A stretch of 64,000 bases of DNA from Mucilaginibacter hurinus. Lineage in GTDB: Bacteria > Bacteroidota > Bacteroidia > Sphingobacteriales > Sphingobacteriaceae. The position numbers and the translations under genes are program-made. The notes below the pieces were generated by a model. That model was not told where the DNA came from, did not search any database, and worked only from the letters and a program-made list of their open reading frames with translations. Below are positions 8,686 to 17,038 of the stretch, piece after piece (positions within the stretch are counted from its first letter, which is position 1; each line of letters begins with the position of its first letter). Location: the NCBI RefSeq assembly GCF_003324525.1, contig NZ_QGDC01000002.1:1-64000 (forward strand), given 5' to 3'.

Positions 8686-11076
8686 ATGAAAAAAAAATTT
8701 TCTCTTATCGCCTTGTCCGCCTGTATTCTGTTGTCGGCTTGTAACACGGAAAATAAAGACGGTGAAACCGCCGTAACTGAACAGGAAAAGCAACCCGTAG
8801 ATTACATTAATCCGTTTATTGGTGCAAGCACAAAAGCGGGCGAAAACCAAACAGAGTTTTTTCCCGGCAAAACTTTTCCCGGCGCGGCATCACCGTTTGG
8901 TTTGGCGCAGTTTAGTCCTAACACCGTAACCGGCGGCGATAACGCATCAGGTTACAGTTACGAGAATACGAGTATAGAAGGTTTCTCGGTAATGCACCTG
9001 AGTGGCACCGGCTGGTATGGTGAATTAGGTAACTTTTTAGTAATGCCAACCACCGGGCCCATGAAAACGGTTGCCGGCAGGCTGGGCAAAGAGGCTGAAG
9101 GCTGGCGCTCGGAATACAAGAAAGAAAATGAAAAAGCCACCGCGGGTTATTATTCGGTGTTGCTTGATAAATACAATGTAAAGGCCGAGATGACCGTTGC
9201 GCCGCATAGCGGGATTATGCGGTTCACCTTCCCTGAAAACAAACAATCACGCATCCAGATAGATCTTGCCCGCCGTATAGCAGGCACCTCGGTATTGCAA
9301 AACGTTAAGGTGCTTAATGATAGTACTATACAAGGGTGGATGAAGTGCACACCACAGGGCGGTGGTTTTGGTAACGGCGAAGCTAACAACCCATATACGG
9401 TGTATTTTTATGCTAAATTTAGCAAGCCGCTGAAAGATTTCGGTGTGTGGAGTGCTGATATACCTGACGGCTGGGTACGCAAACGCGATGAAGTGGTGAG
9501 CGATAAATATGTACAGCAAGTGGCCAAAGCAGCTGTATTAAAAGGTGTTACCGAAAAGGAAGGCAAGCATCTGGGTTTTTATACTGAATTTGCTACCAAG
9601 GCTAACGAGCAGGTATACTTAAAAATAGGGGTATCATTTGTAAATATTGAGGGTGCTACGGCTAACCTCAACAGTGAAATTACCGGCTGGGACTTTGATA
9701 AGGTTCACCGGGATGTGCGCAAATCATGGAACAATGAATTGAGTAAAATGCTGGTTGAAGGCGGCACCGATGAAGAAAAGACGGTTTTTTATACAGGTTT
9801 ATATCATGCCATGCTTGATCCCCGCTCTGTAGTTGACGTCAACGGCAACTATAACGGCGGCGACGGTAAGATACATAAAGCCACCACATTTACTAAACGC
9901 AGCACATTCAGTGGCTGGGATGTATTCAGGAGTCAGTTTCCACTTCAATCCATTATTAATCCTACGATTGTTAATGATGAGATAAACTCATTGGTTGAGC
10001 TGGCCGACGAAAATGGTAAACAATATTTAGAGCGGTGGGAAATACTTAACGCGTACACCGGTTGTATGCTGGGCAATCCTGCCGTTAACGTAATTGCTGA
10101 CGCTTATGCAAAAGGCATCCGTGACTATGATGTGCAAAAAGCATATAAATTTGCCGTTAACACCTGCGAGCGTTCGGGCAACGGCGAAAAGGGCTTTGCA
10201 GTATATTGCGACCCTAAAGACGAAGCGATAGGTTACGCGGGTTCGCCTTTCAGTATTTCAAATACGCTTGAATTTGCCTACTCAGAATGGTGCCTGGCGC
10301 AACTGGCTAAAGCATTGGGTAAAAAAGATGATGAGGCCAAATACATGAAACGCTCAAAGAGCTACGTGAATATCTGGGATAAGGAATCGGGCTGGTTCAG
10401 GCCAAAAAATGAAGATGGTACCTGGGAGGCATTGCCTAAAGAGGGTCGTTTAAAACATTTTTATGGCACGGTTGAAAGCAATCCCTACCAGCAGGGCTGG
10501 TTCGTTCCGCATGATATACCAGGCATGGTGGCCATGATGGGTGGTAAGGAAAAGACTCTGGCCGACCTAACCCAGTTTTTTGAAAAGGCCCCGGCAGATT
10601 TCATCTGGAACGACTATTACAATCATGCCAATGAACCGGTTCATCATGTGCCGTTTCTGTTTAACCGCTTAGGCTCACCATGGCTTACTCAAAAATGGAC
10701 ACGCGAGATATGCAAAAGGGCGTACCATAATAAAGTATATGGCTTAGTGGGTAATGAGGATTTAGGCCAGATGTCTGCATGGTATATACTCGCTGCAAGC
10801 GGTTTCCACCCGATTTCGCCAGGCGACAACAGGTATGAACTGACAAGCCCGGTATTTAGCAAGATTACTATAAAGCTAGATCCTAAATTTGCTACGGGGA
10901 AAACCTTTACAGTTGTGGCCAATAATAACTCAGACAAGAATGTTTACATCCAAAGCGCCAAGTTAAACGGCAAAGTATACACCCATAGTTTTATAAACCA
11001 CGCCGATATTATTGCCGGTGGTACACTTGAATTGGAGATGGGGGATAAACCAAACGAGAACTGGGGCATTAATTAA
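8686..11076 (+). CDS. GH92 family alpha-mannosidase lipoprotein
   Basis: This is a glycoside hydrolase family 92 enzyme, normally a calcium-dependent exo-alpha-mannosidase acting on mannan or N-glycan fragments. It is a lipoprotein with a lipobox ending at Cys19 (ILLSACNTEN). The family hallmarks occur in order: VDYINPFIGAS, TFPGAASPFGLAQFSPNT, FSGWDVFRSQFPL, NEPVHHVPFLFNRLGSPW and GNEDLGQMSAWYILAASGFH. The last two motifs carry the acidic catalytic and metal-binding residues in this family. The length of 796 residues is standard for the N-terminal beta-sandwich plus (alpha/alpha)6 barrel. No SusC/SusD pair is adjacent, so it stands outside a classical polysaccharide utilisation locus. A strong terminator follows. 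Confidence 0.93.
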   Translation: MKKKFSLIALSACILLSACNTENKDGETAVTEQEKQPVDYINPFIGASTKAGENQTEFFPGKTFPGAASPFGLAQFSPNTVTGGDNASGYSYENTSIEGFSVMHLSGTGWYGELGNFLVMPTTGPMKTVAGRLGKEAEGWRSEYKKENEKATAGYYSVLLDKYNVKAEMTVAPHSGIMRFTFPENKQSRIQIDLARRIAGTSVLQNVKVLNDSTIQGWMKCTPQGGGFGNGEANNPYTVYFYAKFSKPLKDFGVWSADIPDGWVRKRDEVVSDKYVQQVAKAAVLKGVTEKEGKHLGFYTEFATKANEQVYLKIGVSFVNIEGATANLNSEITGWDFDKVHRDVRKSWNNELSKMLVEGGTDEEKTVFYTGLYHAMLDPRSVVDVNGNYNGGDGKIHKATTFTKRSTFSGWDVFRSQFPLQSIINPTIVNDEINSLVELADENGKQYLERWEILNAYTGCMLGNPAVNVIADAYAKGIRDYDVQKAYKFAVNTCERSGNGEKGFAVYCDPKDEAIGYAGSPFSISNTLEFAYSEWCLAQLAKALGKKDDEAKYMKRSKSYVNIWDKESGWFRPKNEDGTWEALPKEGRLKHFYGTVESNPYQQGWFVPHDIPGMVAMMGGKEKTLADLTQFFEKAPADFIWNDYYNHANEPVHHVPFLFNRLGSPWLTQKWTREICKRAYHNKVYGLVGNEDLGQMSAWYILAASGFHPISPGDNRYELTSPVFSKITIKLDPKFATGKTFTVVANNNSDKNVYIQSAKLNGKVYTHSFINHADIIAGGTLELEMGDKPNENWGIN

Positions 11077-11097
11077 TATAATATTTCTATAAATATA

Positions 11098-11124
11098 AAG
11101 CAGGTGATAAGCCTGCTTTTTTTT
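11098..11124 (+). terminator. Terminator after GH92 gene
   Basis: The stem AAGCAGG/CCTGCTT with a 7-base loop is followed by a run of eight T, 21 bases past the GH92 stop. It is a classical intrinsic terminator. Confidence 0.85.
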
Positions 11125-11249
11125 ATGGACCTTATTTTACAAGGCAGGTAACCGTGTTAACTTAAATACCTAAACTAACCATGCGGCCTTGCTGCGTTAC
11201 TTGTATAGACATCATGCAAGAATTATAAGCGCGTATGAAGAAATAAATC

Positions 11250-11294
11250 ATATTGATTATCAATATTGTATATAAAAGTTAACAAATTGTTAAC
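11250..11294. promoter_or_regulatory. Two adjacent perfect 17-bp palindromes
   Basis: ATATTGATTATCAATAT at 11250-11266 and GTTAACAAATTGTTAAC at 11278-11294 are each perfect 17-base palindromes with a single central base. They are separated by 11 bases and lie about 60-100 bases before the small gene at 11352. Neither is followed by a T-run, so they look like protein-binding sites rather than terminators. The regulator is unknown. Confidence 0.5.
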
Positions 11295-11351
11295 CTGATT
11301 ATAAACAAATAATATTTGTGGATTGTATTAATAGGTACAATTACTCACATC

Positions 11352-11585
11352 ATGAACGAATCTATGTCATCCAGCTCAATCATGTACGCTACGCAGTACT
11401 GGGGGGCGCCGGCTTTTGTTAAAATTACCCCTGCGGGCAACAGCTATGATCTTTATATTAATGATCAGCATTTAGCAGTTCTATCGTATCGTGATAACCT
11501 GATTTTAGAAGATGTTGAAGGCCGGTTTGATGATGCCGAGATGATAAGTGAAATAACCCAGCATATTGAGGCTAATGTTCATTAA
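11352..11585 (+). CDS. Small conserved-type cytoplasmic protein, function unknown
   Basis: This gene encodes about 77 residues from the ATG at 11352 (MNESMSSSSIMYATQYWG). A later ATG at 11364 is also possible. The protein has no signal peptide or membrane segment and ends in an acidic helical tail (VEGRFDDAEMISEITQHIEA). The tidy beta-strand pattern in the middle (AFVKITPAGNSYDLYINDQH) suggests a small folded domain. I do not recognise the family. It lies directly downstream of two perfect palindromes and 33 bases before the PerM-type transporter, so it probably leads that transcription unit. Confidence 0.6.
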   Translation: MNESMSSSSIMYATQYWGAPAFVKITPAGNSYDLYINDQHLAVLSYRDNLILEDVEGRFDDAEMISEITQHIEANVH

Positions 11586-11618
11586 TAAACTTTATTGCCG
11601 TTAAGTTGTTAAGTATGC

Positions 11619-12701
11619 ATGGCTAAACTTCAACGCAGCGTACTTGTATTATTTCTTTTCTTTCTCATTTTTAGTGGTTTATATTTCTCTAAAGAGTTTC
11701 TTGTGCCAATTGCTATTTCAGCTATACTGGCCATGCTTTTTATCGGCTTCAGCAATTTTTTGGAACGTAGGGGAATAAGCCGTGCATTTTCCGCATTGTT
11801 TTCGATGTTAGTGTTGCTGATATCGATAGGCCTGATCGTTTTTTTATTATCCCTGCGCTTAAGCGAATTTGCTGCCGATTTTGACACGATGAAAACGAAA
11901 CTTACTGAATTACTTGATAATTTAAAACAGTGGGTACGTGCTACCATAGGCCTCAGCGTAAAAGAGCAGGAAAAAATTCTTAAGCAAGGTCAGGAGTCGG
12001 CCGGCAACGGCGGTGCTATGGCTGCCGCAGTGTTGGCGTCGCTAATGGGTATGGCCGTTAACCTGGTATTAGGCATAGTATATATGTACCTTTTCCTTTA
12101 CAACAGGAGCCATATTAAGAAGTTTTTTATCATGCTGGTGCCCGACAGCGTAAACAGGAAAACCGATATTGTAATACATGAATCGGCAAAAGTTGCACAA
12201 AAGTATTTGTCGGGACTAGGAGGGATGATTGCCTGTTTATGGGTTATGTACGGTATAGGTTTTACCCTTGTAGGTGTCGAAAATGCGATATTTTTTGCCG
12301 TGTTGTGCGGGATTTTAGAAATTGTGCCCTTTGTTGGCAATTTAACCGGAACTTCATTAACAGTGTTAACCGTGCTGGTGCAGGGCGGCAGCGGCAGTAT
12401 GGTAATTGGTGTGCTCGGTACATACTTTGTTATCCAGTTTGTGCAGACTTATATTTTAGAACCACTGATAGTGGGCGAGCAGGTAAGTATCAACCCCTTA
12501 TTTACTATTATGGCCATTGTACTTGGCGAAATGGTATGGGGAATACCCGGCATGATACTGGCTATACCCTTATTAGGCATAGTAAAAATAATTTGCGATA
12601 ACGTACCCGAACTTAAACCATACGGCTTTTTGATAGGCAGTGAACCTAAAAAGAAAAAAACAGGGGTAATTGATAAGCTAAAAAAGCTTATCGGTAAATG
12701 A
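11619..12701 (+). CDS. AI-2E family transporter (PerM/TqsA-like membrane protein)
   Basis: This is a polytopic inner-membrane protein of the AI-2E transporter (PerM) superfamily with about eight transmembrane segments, starting with VLFLFFLIFSGLYFSKEFLV. The family's C-terminal features are present: ILEIVPFVGNLTG, then IQFVQTYILEPLIVGEQVSI and MILAIPLLGIVKII. The protein ends in a basic tail (KKKKTGVIDKLKKLIGK). The length of 360 residues is normal. Members export small molecules or act as cation antiporters, and the actual substrate cannot be read from the sequence. It is probably co-transcribed with the small gene at 11352. Confidence 0.88.
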   Translation: MAKLQRSVLVLFLFFLIFSGLYFSKEFLVPIAISAILAMLFIGFSNFLERRGISRAFSALFSMLVLLISIGLIVFLLSLRLSEFAADFDTMKTKLTELLDNLKQWVRATIGLSVKEQEKILKQGQESAGNGGAMAAAVLASLMGMAVNLVLGIVYMYLFLYNRSHIKKFFIMLVPDSVNRKTDIVIHESAKVAQKYLSGLGGMIACLWVMYGIGFTLVGVENAIFFAVLCGILEIVPFVGNLTGTSLTVLTVLVQGGSGSMVIGVLGTYFVIQFVQTYILEPLIVGEQVSINPLFTIMAIVLGEMVWGIPGMILAIPLLGIVKIICDNVPELKPYGFLIGSEPKKKKTGVIDKLKKLIGK

Positions 12702-12905
12702 TCTTTGCCGGTTAAAACTTACTTTTTTTGATAACCTGGCATGCTGCTGATCTGTGTTAAATTTTTCACACCGGTTAAGGGAAGCTGGCTCAAGCACCTA
12801 TCACATTTTTTACATGATGCTAAATCGATATATAGCGAATTTCGTGAATTTTATAGCTATTATTACACAATTAAAAAATACAATCAACCAAGTTAGCTTC
12901 TTTAA

Positions 12906-15632
12906 ATGTCTATTAGTACTTCGTCATCTTTACGGCTTTTTGCTTTTACAATTGTTTGTTTGATTTTGTTCTCATCAATGATGATATCCAACCGGGCTGA
13001 AAAAGTTCACGTTGCCGGTATGCCGGTTGATACAGAGCAGAACAGGTTTACTAAAACGGTACTTGCTGAAAAGCTTGACGAACCGCTGCAAATGCTCATA
13101 TTTAAAGATAACAAAGTGCTTTTTATTGAGCGGAAGGGCAACGTAAAACTTTACAACCCTGAAACTAAAACCACTAGTGTTATAGCCGTTATACCGGTTA
13201 GTACTAAGTACAAAAGCAGGGAAGGGAAAATAAGCGAAGCTGAAGACGGCCTGCTTGGTGTAATAGCCGACCCAGGCTTTGATAAAAATCACTGGCTTTA
13301 TCTGTATTATTCGGCAGCTGGCGATGAGGCTAAAAATATTTTAGTGCGCTATGAATATGTTAACGATAAGCTGATCGAATCATCAAAAAAAATAGTGCTT
13401 GAAGTGCCGGTGCAGCGGGAACAATGCTGCCATACAGGCGGCAAAATGGCTTTTGATAAAGATAATAACCTTTATCTTACAACAGGCGACAATACAAGTT
13501 CAAAAGCTACCGGCTATAGCCCCTCTGACGAGCGCGAAGGCCGCAGTCCATGGGATGCGCAGGGCACCTCAGCCAATACCAATGACTTGCGTGGCAAAAT
13601 ACTGCGCATACATCCTGAACCCGATGGAACATATACTGTGCCGGACGGAAATTTGTTTCCGAAAGACATGGCGAAAACAAGGCCCGAAATTTATGTTATG
13701 GGCATACGTAACCCATACAGCATATTTGTTGATAAGCGCTCAGGTTATTTGTATTGGGGGGAAGTAGGACCCGACGCGGGCAGGGATTCGGCTAACCGTG
13801 GTCCGCGCTCATATGATGAGTACAACCGTACCAATAAGCCTGGTTTTTTCGGCTGGCCTTATTTCGGCGCAGACAATAAGGCATACCATAAGGTAGATTT
13901 CTCCACAGGGATGTCTAAAGGAAAATATAATCCGGATAAACCGCTTAATACATCACCCAATAATACCGGCTTAAATGAACTCCCGCCCGCGCAAAAGGCA
14001 CTTATTTGGTATTCGTATGAGAAATCAGAGGAGTTTCCGCTTTTGGGTACGGGCGGCCGGTCTGCCATGCTGGGCCCGGTTTATTATGCAGAAGATTATG
14101 CGTCATCTGCAAAGCGGTTCCCTGACTACTACAACAATAAGCTGTTTATATTTGAATGGCTGCGTGACTGGATACTTACCGTAAATTTTGATGAAAATGG
14201 AAACTACCAGTCGATGGAACGGTTTTTACCCGGTATGCGCTTCAGCCATCCTATGGATTTAAAGTTTGGGCCAGATGGCGATATGTATGTATTAGAATAT
14301 GGGCAGGGTTGGTTTACGCAGAACAACGATGCGCAATTGGTTCATATCACGTACAACGCCGGTAACCGTAAGCCCAATGTGATGGCGGCGGCTGATAAAA
14401 CTGTCGGCGGATTACCCCTTAAAGTGAACTTTTCGTCGGCGGGTACGCATGATTTTGATAATGATAAATTAACCTATAAATGGACGGTTATAACGCCTTC
14501 CGGCGCGCGTATACCGTTAAAAGGAGAAAACCCTGCATATACTTTTTTAAAAAAAGGAGTATACAAAGCAGTTTTAACGGTTACCGACGTTAAAGGTGCA
14601 TCGGCATCCAAAACAGTAAGCATTAAGGCGGGCAACCAACCGCCTGTTATTAACATTGCCGTCTCAGGTAATCAGCTTTATTATTTCCCGGGCAAACCTG
14701 TAAACTACAAAGTGACCATGCGCGATAAGGAGGACGGTATAATACCCGGCGGAAAATTACCACAATCAAAGTTGAAGGTTTCGATAACGCAAACCGGATC
14801 AGAAAAGGGCGCTAATACACCTGGACATCGTTACGGACCTGAGAATTTTACAGAAGGAAAATCCTTAATGCTTAAAAGTGATTGCAAGGCTTGCCACGAC
14901 GATAAGCGGAAGGTAATAGGACCATCTTATACAGCTATAGCCGCAAAGTACAGTGATGAACCGGCTAATGTTGAAAAACTGGCTGCAAAAATTATCAGCG
15001 GCGGTAATGGCGTATGGGGCGAAATGAATATGTCTGCTCATCCGCAGATGCCTAAGGATGATGCCAAAGCTATCGTCCGTTACATATTAAATATAGCTTC
15101 GGCTGATGCAACGCCGGCTAACCTGCCGCCTGCGGGAACTTACGACCCGGGTAATAAAGACGGCCTCTTAACTGTAAAAGCGGCGTATACTGATAAGGGT
15201 ATTCCCGGGATACCCTCGGCGTTTACCGAAGCGGCTTACATATTAAACAGCCCGGTTTTAAATGCGGCAAATGGTAAATTCAGCGGTGATTTCCAGGTGC
15301 ACAATAAAGTTAATGGTAGATCTGCGGTGCTTGTTAAAAAAGCAGGTAACATAACTTACGAAAACATAGATCTTACCGGTGTTTCAGGTTTTGATTTAAA
15401 TGTATCTACGCCCGGAAAAACATCCGGAGGTGCCATCGAGTTAAGGTTTAATAATCCCGAGGGAAAACTGGTTGGTTCTGTAACTGTAGCAAAAGGAGTT
15501 GAGCGGCACAACATCCGCGTAAACCTCGCTAATTTATTTAGTGGAAAACACAACCTTTGCCTGGTATTTACAGGCCCTGATACTAAAGAAGGCATATTAT
15601 ATATTGATACCATTACGTTACTGGCACGCTAG
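12906..15632 (+). CDS. PQQ-dependent sugar dehydrogenase with PKD and cytochrome c domains
   Basis: This 908-residue exported multidomain protein has an N-terminal hydrophobic signal (about residues 9-27). A six-bladed propeller of the soluble glucose/aldose dehydrogenase family follows (about 45-480), with the catalytic-type His176 in CCHTGGKMAFDKDNNLYLTT and RNPYSIFVD later. A PKD-like Ig domain covers roughly 490-580 (SSAGTHDFDNDKLTYKWTV). A class I cytochrome c domain has the heme site CKACH at 660-664 and a likely axial Met in MSAHPQMP. The C-terminal ~140 residues are a carbohydrate-binding jelly roll. The domain order implies sugar oxidation with electrons passed to the fused heme and then to the respiratory chain. 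It stands alone in its strand context, with about 200 non-coding bases upstream. Confidence 0.88.
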   Translation: MSISTSSSLRLFAFTIVCLILFSSMMISNRAEKVHVAGMPVDTEQNRFTKTVLAEKLDEPLQMLIFKDNKVLFIERKGNVKLYNPETKTTSVIAVIPVSTKYKSREGKISEAEDGLLGVIADPGFDKNHWLYLYYSAAGDEAKNILVRYEYVNDKLIESSKKIVLEVPVQREQCCHTGGKMAFDKDNNLYLTTGDNTSSKATGYSPSDEREGRSPWDAQGTSANTNDLRGKILRIHPEPDGTYTVPDGNLFPKDMAKTRPEIYVMGIRNPYSIFVDKRSGYLYWGEVGPDAGRDSANRGPRSYDEYNRTNKPGFFGWPYFGADNKAYHKVDFSTGMSKGKYNPDKPLNTSPNNTGLNELPPAQKALIWYSYEKSEEFPLLGTGGRSAMLGPVYYAEDYASSAKRFPDYYNNKLFIFEWLRDWILTVNFDENGNYQSMERFLPGMRFSHPMDLKFGPDGDMYVLEYGQGWFTQNNDAQLVHITYNAGNRKPNVMAAADKTVGGLPLKVNFSSAGTHDFDNDKLTYKWTVITPSGARIPLKGENPAYTFLKKGVYKAVLTVTDVKGASASKTVSIKAGNQPPVINIAVSGNQLYYFPGKPVNYKVTMRDKEDGIIPGGKLPQSKLKVSITQTGSEKGANTPGHRYGPENFTEGKSLMLKSDCKACHDDKRKVIGPSYTAIAAKYSDEPANVEKLAAKIISGGNGVWGEMNMSAHPQMPKDDAKAIVRYILNIASADATPANLPPAGTYDPGNKDGLLTVKAAYTDKGIPGIPSAFTEAAYILNSPVLNAANGKFSGDFQVHNKVNGRSAVLVKKAGNITYENIDLTGVSGFDLNVSTPGKTSGGAIELRFNNPEGKLVGSVTVAKGVERHNIRVNLANLFSGKHNLCLVFTGPDTKEGILYIDTITLLAR

Positions 15633-15724
15633 CATCACACGGCAAATTCGGTATAGTTCTTGCTTAATTAATGATATCGGCGCTGAATGTGCCGGACATC
15701 TTTTAACATATAAATTTCGTCGTT

Positions 15725-15904
15725 ATGAAAAATAACCAGGATTTGAGGAACAGTGGAAACTTCCAGGGTAACTCTACAGCAGACAGGGCTTTCTTTGATC
15801 AAAAAGAAGCGCAGAAACAAAAAGGGATCAGCAATGGAGGCGGGCAAAGATCTGACCAAACCTCAAATAAAGACAACAACCGCAAACACGAGAATAAAAA
15901 GTAA
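15725..15904 (+). CDS. Small hydrophilic protein of 59 residues
   Basis: The ATG at 15725 opens a 59-residue protein (MKNNQDLRNSGNFQGNSTAD...) very rich in Asn, Gln, Lys, Gly and Asp, with no hydrophobic core. It ends in RKHENKK and is predicted to be disordered. The reading frame is closed by TAA at 15902 and a strong hairpin terminator begins 18 bases later, which supports a real transcription unit. Composition resembles small stress-type hydrophilic proteins, but no family is recognised. Confidence 0.6.
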   Translation: MKNNQDLRNSGNFQGNSTADRAFFDQKEAQKQKGISNGGGQRSDQTSNKDNNRKHENKK

Positions 15905-15922
15905 GGTAAACAAACAAACAGA

Positions 15923-15957
15923 AACAGCGATGGGGGCAATCCCATCGCTGTTTTGTT
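15923..15957. terminator. Bidirectional-type terminator hairpin
   Basis: A 12-bp perfect stem (AACAGCGATGGG / CCCATCGCTGTT) with a 6-base loop is followed by TTGTTT. It lies between the convergent genes ending at 15904 (plus) and 15957 (minus). Confidence 0.8.
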
Positions 15958-16397
15958 TAACGTAAAGCAGGTTGCTTCTCTGTGCTGATAACAATCCTGT
16001 TCCAGCCATTAATTGCTACTATAGCCATTATGATATTGGTGATGTAAACATCATCAAAAATTGCTGACGCTTGCTGGTATGTTTGATCGGACACCCGCCC
16101 ATGTATCAATGTTACTTCTTCGGTAAGGGCAAGTACAGCCCGTTCCTGCTCATCAAAAAAAGGCGTGTCGCGCCACGCAGACAACGCATAAATCCTTTGT
16201 TCCGTTTCGCCGGCTTTGCGTGCATCGCGGGTATGCATATCAATACAAAAAGCACAACCGTTTATTTGACTCGCACGTATCTTAATCAGGTGATGATGTG
16301 TATGCAGCAACGGTGTACCCGCTACATAGTTGCTTAATTGCAGCATGGCATTATATGCCGCCGGATTGGCTTTACTGATGTCTGTTCTGTTACTCAT
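15957..16397 (-). CDS. Carboxymuconolactone decarboxylase/AhpD-like protein
   Basis: This is a small alpha-helical AhpD-like protein of 146 residues. The redox motif CxxC with downstream His is present as CAFCIDMH (Cys48, Cys51, His55), which in AhpD-type proteins supports alkylhydroperoxidase activity. The lactone-decarboxylase name is historical. It has no signal peptide, so it is cytoplasmic. It lies 68 bases downstream of a Crp/Fnr-type regulator on the same strand. Pairing of such a regulator with a CMD-family gene is common in Bacteroidota and suggests regulation by the neighbour. An organic-peroxide detoxification role is inferred. Confidence 0.85.
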   Translation of the reverse strand: MSNRTDISKANPAAYNAMLQLSNYVAGTPLLHTHHHLIKIRASQINGCAFCIDMHTRDARKAGETEQRIYALSAWRDTPFFDEQERAVLALTEEVTLIHGRVSDQTYQQASAIFDDVYITNIIMAIVAINGWNRIVISTEKQPALR

Positions 16398-16465
16398 GAT
16401 ATTAAAATTTATATCACAAAGGTGTTGAGAACAGGCGCTTAAAAAAATGAATCCAGTTTAAGAAA

Positions 16466-17038
16466 TTAAACTTTTTTAGCCCGTATGCGGCTTAAAAACT
16501 GTGGCGTAAACCCTAAATATGAAGCCAGCATGTATTGAGGAACTCGTTGAATAAATTCCGGAAACAGCCTGCTGAATTCACGGTAAAGTTCCTCATCATT
16601 CATGCTTGATATATAATGTATGCGTCTTTGTGCAGCGATAACAGATTTTTCAAACATATTACGGAAGTAAGTTTGCAGTTGGGGTATCGCCGATATAAGT
16701 TCGGTTTCATGTTGCGGGGTAAGCAGCAGTAGCTCACAGTCTTCAACGGCTTGCAGATAGTATGTGGAAGGTTTTTGGTTGTACAGGCTGTCGTAATCGG
16801 CCAGCCACCAGTTTTCAAGCCCGAATTGAGTAATTTGCTCGGTTAACTTCTTGTTAACGAAATACATCCTTACGCATCCCTTTAATATGAAGTAGTTTCC
16901 CTGGCAAATCTTTCCAGGCTGTAGTATAAAAGTCTTCTTTCTGAGTTTTGTTAGCGTTAATTTGTTGGTTATCAACGCCTCGTCAGCATCAGTTAAGCTA
17001 ACGTGTTTTTTTATGTGTGTAAATAGTTTCGGGTACAT
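16466..17038 (-). CDS. Crp/Fnr family transcriptional regulator
   Basis: This 190-residue regulator has an N-terminal cyclic-nucleotide-binding-like jelly roll (ILQPGKICQGNYFILKGCVR to LLLLTPQHETELI) and a short C-terminal helix-turn-helix (VPQYMLASYLGFTPQFLSRI). The jelly roll lacks an obvious cAMP phosphate-binding Arg-Ala pair, which is usual for this Bacteroidota subgroup. No Cys cluster for an FeS centre is visible, so it is not a classical FNR. Its start codon shares one base with the upstream YitT stop (TAATG), and it precedes the AhpD-like gene, its likely target. The effector is unknown. Confidence 0.85.
   Translation of the reverse strand: MYPKLFTHIKKHVSLTDADEALITNKLTLTKLRKKTFILQPGKICQGNYFILKGCVRMYFVNKKLTEQITQFGLENWWLADYDSLYNQKPSTYYLQAVEDCELLLLTPQHETELISAIPQLQTYFRNMFEKSVIAAQRRIHYISSMNDEELYREFSRLFPEFIQRVPQYMLASYLGFTPQFLSRIRAKKV

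Noticed and set aside
12754..12963. Small plus-strand frame of 69 codons before the PQQ dehydrogenase
   Set aside because: It overlaps the signal-peptide region of the dehydrogenase in another frame and shows no coding character, so the 200-base gap appears to be leader sequence.
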